From the NCBI RefSeq assembly GCF_004349195.1, contig NZ_SMLG01000012.1, positions 1 to 64,000 of the forward strand: 64,000 bases of DNA. Direction: 5' to 3'. The notes below the pieces were generated by a model. The model did no database searches and was not told where the DNA came from. It saw only the letters and a list, made by a program, of their open reading frames with translations. The translations under genes and the position numbers were made by a program. Of the stretch, positions 57,752 to 64,000 are shown piece after piece; position 1 is the first letter of the stretch; each line of letters opens with the position of its first letter. This DNA is from Flavobacterium rhamnosiphilum (GTDB taxonomy: Bacteria; Bacteroidota; Bacteroidia; Flavobacteriales; Flavobacteriaceae).

Positions 57752-58864
57752 TTAATATTTATTTAAAACTGTAACAATAAAACTCACCTCATCCATTGTC
57801 AAAACAGGGCTTATAGGCAAACTCAACACTTCATTGTGTATCTTTTCGGTAATTGGAAAAGACAAATGATTCCATAATGATAACGCTTTTTGTTTGTGTG
57901 GCGGAACGGGATAATGTATTACCGTTTGAATACCATTTTGATGTAAATAGTCTTGTAAATCGATTCTGTTTTGTGTTCGAATGACAAACAAATGAAAAAC
58001 ATGATTAGATTGCTTTGTTCCTCGAAATGACACAGTTGGCAATATTATTTTATCGTTTTTAATTTCAGACAAATAGCGTTTGGCAATTGTTCTTCGCAGT
58101 TCGTTTTCAATATCTAAATTAGGTAATTTCACATTCAGGAAAGCCGCTTGCAATTCATCTAATCTTGAATTTACTCCAATGTAATCATTATAATACTTCG
58201 TTTCAGAACCGTAATTTCTAAGTGATTGAATAACTTTGGCTAATTCAGCATCATTTGTGGTAACTGCTCCTCCATCGCCCAAGGCTCCTAAATTTTTTCC
58301 AGGATAAAAACTATACGCTACGCTTGATTTTTGATTTTTGATTACTGATTCTTGATTTCTGATTGCTCCGTGAGCCTGAGCTGCATCTTCGATAACCAGC
58401 AAATCATTGGCAACGGTAATTTCATGTATCGCATCCATTTCTGCCAATTGTCCATAAAGATGAACTGCCAGAATCGCTTTGGTTTTTAAAGTAATCTTTT
58501 GTGAAATTAAATCGGGATTGATGTTGTAGGTTTCTAATTTTGGCTCGACCAAAACAGGAATTAAATCCGCTTGTAAAATAGCCAGAATACTCGCAATATA
58601 AGTATTGGCAGGAACAATAACTTCATCCCCTTTTTGCAGTTTCCCAAGTTGAATATATCCTTTAAAAATCAAAACTAAAGCGTCAAAACCATTTCCCGTC
58701 CCGATGCAATATTCTGTTCCGCAATAGTTAGCAAAACTGGTTTCAAATTCCTTTACTTCGTTCCCTAAAACATACCAACCATTAGCTAAAACCGATTTCA
58801 ATTTTTCCTGAAAAGCGGTTTCATAGGGTTCGTTTATTTTTTTTAAATCAAGAAATGGAATCAT
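57752..58864 (-). CDS. DegT/DnrJ/EryC1/StrS sugar aminotransferase (FdtB-like)
   Basis: A 370-residue PLP enzyme that aminates a nucleotide oxo-sugar. The PLP lysine is K190 in [26 protein letters not shown] at the N-terminus and [11 protein letters not shown] near 135 fit the family. With the FdtA-like isomerase it probably makes dTDP-3-amino-3,6-dideoxyhexose. The start overlaps the upstream gene by 4 bp. Residues 169-181 are encoded by an ATCAAAA-type short repeat but keep the family's loop length. Confidence 0.88.
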   Translation of the reverse strand: MIPFLDLKKINEPYETAFQEKLKSVLANGWYVLGNEVKEFETSFANYCGTEYCIGTGNGFDALVLIFKGYIQLGKLQKGDEVIVPANTYIASILAILQADLIPVLVEPKLETYNINPDLISQKITLKTKAILAVHLYGQLAEMDAIHEITVANDLLVIEDAAQAHGAIRNQESVIKNQKSSVAYSFYPGKNLGALGDGGAVTTNDAELAKVIQSLRNYGSETKYYNDYIGVNSRLDELQAAFLNVKLPNLDIENELRRTIAKRYLSEIKNDKIILPTVSFRGTKQSNHVFHLFVIRTQNRIDLQDYLHQNGIQTVIHYPVPPHKQKALSLWNHLSFPITEKIHNEVLSLPISPVLTMDEVSFIVTVLNKY

Positions 58865-59862
58865 TTGGTCAGCATATTTTTTGATTTAGTAAAAAAGGAA
58901 TCTAGCTTAACATAATTAGCCGTTTTGACTTTATAAAAATCATGGACTATTGTACTGGCTCCGAAACTTTCTTTCCAATAAGACAATCCATCATTCAATA
59001 ATTTTCCTTGCGCTTCATTAGAAATCCCAAAATCAAAAAATCGTTTATTGGCAAAAGCTTCCGTAATCAAAAAATGATATAAAAAATCTAAGCTTCCAAG
59101 ATTCTCATCCTTTTCATATTTAGAAATGTATTGACAATGCGCAACCATTTCACTTTCGAAAACAGTAGTTCCTGCGACAATTTTATCGTTATAATACACA
59201 TTAAACTGCCATATATTATTAGGAAAAAGGCTTTTCAAAAGATTCATTTCTGCAATAGAATGAATCGGTTTTGCTCTGTGTCTTTCATCTAAGTTTGGAA
59301 TCAATATTTCATTCCAAAAAGATTCAAAATTAGTTTCTTCTTTAATGACTAATCCGCTTGCTTTTCCTTTTTGAACACCTCTTTTTCTAATTTTTGAAAA
59401 ACTATTTTTCTGTGACAAATCAATCACAGACAAACTATCTCTTCTTACTAATTGGGCTTCCGCCAAAAACAAAGCATATTGAATTTCTTCGGCAGGTTTA
59501 GTATGATAAATAGATGGAATCGTTTTCAGATGCAGTTTCTCGATTTCATTGTCATTTAGAAACAACAAAACAGCCCTGAAAGCGGTAATTATAGTTCTCA
59601 ATTTTGACTTATCATTATACACTAAACCACCATAAGTCAATCCCTGGTGCGAAAAAATTTCATTCCCAACTTTATTCGCTGGTATAACTCCAATCCATTT
59701 ATCCTTATAAAAAACAATCAAGGAATTATCCTCGAATCGATCTTTGTGGTATTCCATAAAATCACGGTGAAATAAAAAGGTAGCGTTTTTGGCTTGACCT
59801 ATAAAGGCATTCCAATTGGCATAATCGCTTTCCTGGTATTGTTTGACGGAATAATTTTTCAC
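58861..59862 (-). CDS. FemAB-like GNAT acyltransferase
   Basis: A 333-residue protein of the FemAB/GNAT type. The N-terminal GNAT-like part ([26 protein letters not shown]) is followed by [16 protein letters not shown] and a second GNAT unit with [20 protein letters not shown]. FemAB proteins transfer aminoacyl or acyl groups to cell-wall or sugar amines. Its position directly upstream of the sugar aminotransferase, with a 4-bp overlap, suggests it N-acylates the 3-amino sugar. That is an inference; a classical hexapeptide acetyltransferase (FdtC) is absent. Confidence 0.75.
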   Translation of the reverse strand: MKNYSVKQYQESDYANWNAFIGQAKNATFLFHRDFMEYHKDRFEDNSLIVFYKDKWIGVIPANKVGNEIFSHQGLTYGGLVYNDKSKLRTIITAFRAVLLFLNDNEIEKLHLKTIPSIYHTKPAEEIQYALFLAEAQLVRRDSLSVIDLSQKNSFSKIRKRGVQKGKASGLVIKEETNFESFWNEILIPNLDERHRAKPIHSIAEMNLLKSLFPNNIWQFNVYYNDKIVAGTTVFESEMVAHCQYISKYEKDENLGSLDFLYHFLITEAFANKRFFDFGISNEAQGKLLNDGLSYWKESFGASTIVHDFYKVKTANYVKLDSFFTKSKNMLTK

Positions 59863-59897
59863 TATTTGATTTTAGACTTCGTGAAATTAAGCATTTT

Positions 59898-60500
59898 TTA
59901 TTTATTCTCTAAAGGTGATAAATACCATTTGAATTTCACTGCCATCAAGCGTACCGTAATAATAACCAAAGAAGTTATTAGATATAAAACATCATTATCT
60001 AAATTCAATTTTTTTAGAATAAAAAAAACAATTCCACCCAAAATACAAATCGTTGCATAAATTTCTCTTCTGAAAATAACGGGGATTTCAGTACATAAAA
60101 TATCACGGATTACACCTCCAAAACAAGCTGTCATGGTCCCTAAAGCTACGCAAATGACTGGATGAAGACCTATATTAATTCCTTTTTCAAGACCTATTAA
60201 TGTAAAAACGCCTAATCCTATAGTATCAAATAAAAACAACGAAGTTCGTAATCGGTCGAATTTTTTTCGAAAAATAATGGCCAAAATAAATCCGATCACA
60301 ATTACATAAACATAATTCAAATCACGCATCCATCCCACGGGGGTTCTACCAATCATCACATCACGCAACGTTCCGCCACCCACAGCCGTAACAAAAGCAA
60401 TGATAAACACACCAAAAGGATCGAGCTTTTTATTCATTGCAGTCAATGCGCCTGACATAGCAAAAGCCAATGTGCCGATGATGTCTAATAAATAAAACAT
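59898..60500 (-). CDS. TRIC-family (UPF0126) cation channel
   Basis: A 200-residue inner-membrane protein with seven hydrophobic helices. Two repeats share the GGG(T/V)xRD motif: AVGGGTLRDVMIGR near residue 40 and CFGGVIRDILCTEIP near residue 125. This matches the TRIC/YadS channel family, which conducts monovalent cations. It is monocistronic and unrelated to the neighbouring polysaccharide genes. Confidence 0.9.
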   Translation of the reverse strand: MFYLLDIIGTLAFAMSGALTAMNKKLDPFGVFIIAFVTAVGGGTLRDVMIGRTPVGWMRDLNYVYVIVIGFILAIIFRKKFDRLRTSLFLFDTIGLGVFTLIGLEKGINIGLHPVICVALGTMTACFGGVIRDILCTEIPVIFRREIYATICILGGIVFFILKKLNLDNDVLYLITSLVIITVRLMAVKFKWYLSPLENK

Positions 60501-60675
60501 GATGTTTTTGTGGATTTAAAAATGGATAAAGTAAGAATGCTGTCTATTGAATATAATTCAGGCAAAATTAAAGAAAATACTCGTGTAACCAACTCATATT
60601 GTCTACATTTAATCCACGCCTGTTTCAGTAGATAAATATTCGAAACCAAATATAGAAAACTGAATTTTCTCTGTG

Positions 60676-60683
60676 TATCTTTG
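60676..60683 (+). promoter_or_regulatory. -7 promoter element of the SpoU gene
   Basis: TATCTTTG fits the Bacteroidota -7 consensus, 20 bp before the TTG start of the RNA methyltransferase. No clear -33 box. Confidence 0.45.
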
Positions 60684-60702
60684 TTTCCTATAAATTAAAT
60701 AG

Positions 60703-61497
60703 TTGTACCTCTTGAAACAAATCACTTCGATACAAAATCCATATATAAAATCTTTAGTGCAATTGCAGGAAAAAGCAAAAGCTCGTAAACAATCCGGAAC
60801 CTTTTTAATTGAGGGAAAACGTGAAATTTCTATTGCCATCAAAGGAAGTTATGAAATGGAAACGCTGTTATTTTTACCTGAAATTTGTTCCGAAGCCGAA
60901 GTCCGTCAATTATCTAAAAATGCAGAATTGATAGAAATCAATAAAGAAGTCTATCAAAAACTGGCCTATCGGGATACCACCGAAGGAATTTTGGCTGTAG
61001 CCAAAACCAAATCGTTGCAATTAACTGATTTAAAATTATCTGAAAATCCATTAATTCTTATTGCCGAAGCACCGGAAAAGCCTGGAAATATCGGCGCTTT
61101 ACTTCGTACTGCAGACGCTGCTAATCTCGACGCGGTAATTATTGCCAATCCAAAAAGCGATTTATACAATCCAAATATTGTGCGTTCCAGCGTAGGTTGT
61201 TTATTTACCAATCAAATTGCAACCGGAACAACATCAGAAATTATTGCCTTTTTGAAAGAAAGAAAAATCAATTTTTATTGTGCGACTTTACAAAACTCCA
61301 CTTCCTATCACACGCAAGATTACACCACGCCAACCGCTTTGATTGTAGGGACGGAAGCCACAGGATTGACTGAAGAATGGAGAAAGGAAGCGACTCAAAA
61401 TATTATTATTCCAATGCAAGGCGAGATCGATTCTATGAATGTTTCGGTTGCAGCCGCCATCTTGATTTTTGAAGCCAAAAGACAGAGAGGATTTTAG
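60703..61497 (+). CDS. TrmH/SpoU-family RNA 2'-O-methyltransferase
   Basis: A 264-residue SPOUT methyltransferase. An N-terminal L30e-like substrate domain (residues about 10-90) precedes the trefoil-knot domain with NIGALLRTADAAN, GTEATGL and NVSVAAAI, the three SPOUT motifs. It methylates ribose 2'-O in rRNA or tRNA; the target base is not predictable. No ATG is near the start of conservation, so the start is probably the TTG at 60703 or the TTG at 60712. Confidence 0.88.
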   Translation: MYLLKQITSIQNPYIKSLVQLQEKAKARKQSGTFLIEGKREISIAIKGSYEMETLLFLPEICSEAEVRQLSKNAELIEINKEVYQKLAYRDTTEGILAVAKTKSLQLTDLKLSENPLILIAEAPEKPGNIGALLRTADAANLDAVIIANPKSDLYNPNIVRSSVGCLFTNQIATGTTSEIIAFLKERKINFYCATLQNSTSYHTQDYTTPTALIVGTEATGLTEEWRKEATQNIIIPMQGEIDSMNVSVAAAILIFEAKRQRGF

Positions 61498-61515
61498 TCC
61501 CGAAAGCTTTCGGGA
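61498..61515. repeat. Perfect 18-bp palindrome
   Basis: TCCCGAAAGCTTTCGGGA right after the SpoU gene stop. It resembles a dispersed palindrome of flavobacterial intergenic regions and could act as a terminator, though no long T run follows. Confidence 0.6.
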
Positions 61516-61568
61516 GCAGATTAACGATTTTTGATTTCAGATTTCAAAAAAAAGAAAATATAAATACT

Positions 61569-63119
61569 ATGAAAAACAAATTATTCGTTGCAATAGCATT
61601 ACTTTCAACCTCACTTTCTTTCGCACAAATCAGTTCGACTCACGTCGATGAATTAGTAGATCGTACGCTAAAAACATTCAATGTTCCCGGAATTGCCGTC
61701 GCCATCGTGAAAGACGGAAAGATTATTCATGCCAAAGGATATGGTGTAAAATCAATTTTAACTAATGAAAAAGTAGATGCAAATACCCTTTTTGGAATAG
61801 CATCGAACAGTAAAGCATTTACCAGCGCCGCATTGGCGATGTTAGTAGATGAAGGAAAAGTAAAATGGGATGATAAAGTGATTAAAAACCTTCCTAATTT
61901 CAAAATGTATAATGAGTATGTAACGAATGAATTTACGATTCGGGATTTATTGACACACCGCAGCGGATTGGGTCTTGGCGCAGGCGATTTAATGTGGTGG
62001 CCAGGAGGCAGCAATTTTACACCAAAAGATATTATTGAGAATTTACAATATTTGAAACCCGTTTCGGCATTTAGAACACAATACGATTATGACAATTTAC
62101 TGTACATTGTTGCCGGAGAAGTAATTCGCGTAGCAAGCGGTTTGAGCTGGTGTGATTTTGTAGAACAACGCATGATGAAACCCTTAGAAATGAATAATAG
62201 TGCCGCTTCTTTTGTTCGATTGAAAGACACGACAAATATCATTGTACCTCATGTTCCTATTGATGGAAAACTCAAAGTAATCTCTAGATATAAAAACCAG
62301 ATACTTGATCCCGCCGGAGGAATATACTCCAGTGTCAATGACATGAGTAAATGGATGATTATGCAATTGAACAACGGGAAATACGGTGCCGAAAACCAAC
62401 AATTATTCTCCGAAAAAGAACATAATGAGATGTGGACTCCACAAACTATAATGCCTGTGACCACAAAACCACCTTACAACACTCATTTTCGTTCCTATGG
62501 ATTGGGTTGGTATTTAACAGATGAAAAAGGATACAAACAAGTGAGACATTCTGGAAGCTTAGAAGGAATTGTCACTCTTGTTACCCTCCTTCCTGAACTG
62601 AATTTAGGAATTATAGTTTTGACCAACCAGCAATCAGGTGCCGCTTTTTATGCGATATCCAACACTATAAAAGACTCCTACTTGGGAATCAAATCGGATG
62701 ATTATGTTACCGTTTATAGCAATAGAGTAAAAGCCAGCGAAGACTCTGCAGATAAAGTAACTGATGAAGTTTGGGCATTGGTTGCCGAAAACAAAAAAAT
62801 AAATACCAAAATTGACTTCAACAATTACGTTGGTACATACAAAGACGTATGGTTTGGCGAAATTGTAATTAGCGAAAAGAAAGGAAAATTGTTTTTCGCC
62901 TCCAAGCGTTCTCCAAGACTTACAGGAGAATTATTCTTCTACAAAGAGAAAAACTTAGTCGTAAAATGGAACAATGCCTATTTTCATGCTGATGCTCATC
63001 TATTCTTTGAATATGATGCAGCCGGAAAAGCAATTGCAATCAAAATGAAACCGATTTCAGAATTAACCGACTTCAGTTACGATTTTCAGGATTTAGATTT
63101 CAAGAGAGTGAACAAATAA
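61569..63119 (+). CDS. Class C beta-lactamase-like serine hydrolase
   Basis: A 516-residue exported serine hydrolase. A signal peptide (1-19, ending SFAQ) precedes the penicillin-binding fold with S79-x-x-K82 (SNSK) and Y174-D-N176, catalytic motifs of class C beta-lactamases and AmpH-like enzymes. HSGSLEG near 330 is the third motif (HxG variant). The C-terminal domain (about 410-516) is DUF3471-like. It is more likely a peptidase or esterase than a resistance enzyme. The gap to the thioesterase is 55 bp. Confidence 0.88.
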   Translation: MKNKLFVAIALLSTSLSFAQISSTHVDELVDRTLKTFNVPGIAVAIVKDGKIIHAKGYGVKSILTNEKVDANTLFGIASNSKAFTSAALAMLVDEGKVKWDDKVIKNLPNFKMYNEYVTNEFTIRDLLTHRSGLGLGAGDLMWWPGGSNFTPKDIIENLQYLKPVSAFRTQYDYDNLLYIVAGEVIRVASGLSWCDFVEQRMMKPLEMNNSAASFVRLKDTTNIIVPHVPIDGKLKVISRYKNQILDPAGGIYSSVNDMSKWMIMQLNNGKYGAENQQLFSEKEHNEMWTPQTIMPVTTKPPYNTHFRSYGLGWYLTDEKGYKQVRHSGSLEGIVTLVTLLPELNLGIIVLTNQQSGAAFYAISNTIKDSYLGIKSDDYVTVYSNRVKASEDSADKVTDEVWALVAENKKINTKIDFNNYVGTYKDVWFGEIVISEKKGKLFFASKRSPRLTGELFFYKEKNLVVKWNNAYFHADAHLFFEYDAAGKAIAIKMKPISELTDFSYDFQDLDFKRVNK

Positions 63120-63174
63120 TTACTGTCGACTACTATATTTTTAAAACAACAACAAACTATTTTATATCCAAAAA

Positions 63175-63576
63175 ATGAATTTAGAAGAAAAAATTGCACA
63201 CGCTGAAACCAGAATTTTCAAAACCGTTTTCCCAAGCACAACTAATCATTACGATACTTTATTTGGCGGAACTGCCATGTTGATGATGGATGAAGTAGCT
63301 TTTATAGCAGCCACCAGGTTTACCAGAAAAAGATGCGTAACCGTTTCATCTGACAGAATTGATTTTAAAAAGCCCATTCCTGCCGGAACAATTGTAGAAC
63401 TTATAGGAAAAGTATCAAAAATAGGAAACACGAGTTTAGATGTGAAAGTGGAAATCTATATCGAGCAAATGTATAGCAATCATAGAGAAAAGGCCATAAC
63501 AGGGAATTTTACTTTTGTTGCATTGGATGAAAACAAAAAGCCAATGCGCATTTTAGACAATAATGAACCAGTATAG
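63175..63576 (+). CDS. Acyl-CoA thioesterase (hotdog fold)
   Basis: A 133-residue single-hotdog protein of the YciA/BACH type. TNHYDTLFGGTAMLMMDEVAF near residues 22-42 holds the conserved N-H-x-x-T/L-F-G-G active-site region, and the catalytic Asp is in MMDEVA. It hydrolyses acyl-CoA to free acid and CoA. Complete, cytoplasmic. It may be co-transcribed with the serine hydrolase. Confidence 0.9.
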   Translation: MNLEEKIAHAETRIFKTVFPSTTNHYDTLFGGTAMLMMDEVAFIAATRFTRKRCVTVSSDRIDFKKPIPAGTIVELIGKVSKIGNTSLDVKVEIYIEQMYSNHREKAITGNFTFVALDENKKPMRILDNNEPV

Positions 63577-63658
63577 ATCCTTTATTATTTTCAAATCCTA
63601 AAATCTTCTTGTTTATTTCATTACTTATTGTTATTTTTAGGAATTGAACCATGCCGTT

Positions 63659-64000
63659 ATGACAGAAATAGATTTAGAAAAAGAAAACAAAGCAATTGCT
63701 CAAGAATACAAAGAATTACTTCGCATAAGCTACCAAACCTTAACTCCGGAAGGCAAAAAACTTATTCGTAAGGCTTTTGATGTTTCAGTAGATGCGCATA
63801 AAGATCAACGAAGAAAATCAGGAGAAGCTTATATCTTTCATCCTATTGCTGTGGCAAAAATTGTTGCCTCGGAAATAGGTTTGGGAGCCACATCCATTGC
63901 CGCCGCTTTATTGCATGATGTTGTCGAAGACACGCTAATGACGGTTCCGGACATCGAACGTTTGTTTAATCCAAAAGTAGCACAACTTGTTGAAGGTTTG
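63659..64000 (+). CDS. RelA/SpoT bifunctional (p)ppGpp synthetase/hydrolase, 5' part
   Basis: The open frame starts at 63659 and continues past the window end, so 114 codons are seen. The visible part is the HD hydrolase domain: HKDQRRKSGEAYIFHPIAVA (conserved first His and R), then ALLHDVVEDT with the HD motif. The synthetase, TGS and ACT domains would lie beyond the end. It is probably the stringent-response (p)ppGpp enzyme. Bacteroidota often have one long RSH, so the symbol (relA or spoT) is left open. Confidence 0.92.
   Translation, partial: MTEIDLEKENKAIAQEYKELLRISYQTLTPEGKKLIRKAFDVSVDAHKDQRRKSGEAYIFHPIAVAKIVASEIGLGATSIAAALLHDVVEDTLMTVPDIERLFNPKVAQLVEGL

Noticed and set aside
61569..63119. 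Antibiotic-resistance beta-lactamase
   Set aside because: The catalytic motifs are shared with many peptidases and esterases of the same fold, and the DUF3471-like C-terminal domain favours a non-resistance role.

Overview
The window is AT-rich DNA from a member of the Bacteroidota, most likely a Flavobacterium or close relative. The signs are promoters of the TTTG-N19-TAnnTTTG type, a fused SecDF, a gliding/T9SS type B sorting domain, CarboxypepD_reg/TonB receptors, and familiar flavobacterial intergenic repeats. No rRNA, tRNA, CRISPR array or complete insertion sequence was found.

Layout. (1) 1-9.9 kb is an accessory island. It opens with a REP-like palindrome, then a two-gene operon of a Dam-type adenine methyltransferase and a 780-residue protein that joins a PD-(D/E)XK nuclease region, a DGQHR (DndB/ParB-like) domain and a C-terminal HEPN-like Rx4H motif. 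Next come a remnant of a REP-associated transposase with a second palindrome in inverted orientation, a Panacea-domain antitoxin with a probable toxin, an XRE regulator with a palindromic operator divergent from a HEPN protein and two tandem paralogous small proteins, a stretch of helically phased direct repeats, and topoisomerase III. (2) 10-19.5 kb is iron acquisition: two TonB-dependent siderophore receptors, each followed by a PepSY-type membrane protein, each preceded by a promoter bracketed by two copies of a 23-bp Fur-like operator; then an S9 peptidase lipoprotein. (3) 19.6-45.2 kb is core genome: valS, DUF1573, a PDZ aspartyl protease, an aminotransferase, folE, cysS, yidD, lgt, a T9SS substrate, a PagL-like barrel, secDF, mdh, gyrB, asnB, an amidohydrolase and a GreA-like protein with a truncated second copy. 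(4) 45.3-51.1 kb holds a plugless outer-membrane barrel, a PhzF protein and a 1004-residue TPR protein. (5) 51.1-59.9 kb has ftsE coupled to a glycosyltransferase, then a surface-polysaccharide cluster (glycosyltransferases, FdtA-like isomerase, DegT aminotransferase, Wzx flippase, FemAB-like acyltransferase). (6) 59.9-64 kb has a TRIC-family channel, an rRNA/tRNA methyltransferase, a class C beta-lactamase-like hydrolase, a hotdog thioesterase and the start of a RelA/SpoT gene cut by the window end.

The most unusual part is the first 7.5 kb. It looks like a defence island, and its methyltransferase plus nuclease-DGQHR-HEPN fusion could be a compact restriction-like or abortive-infection system. 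That function is inferred from domain motifs and gene arrangement only. The second clear signal is the paired-operator architecture at the two siderophore receptors, which is directly visible in the sequence.
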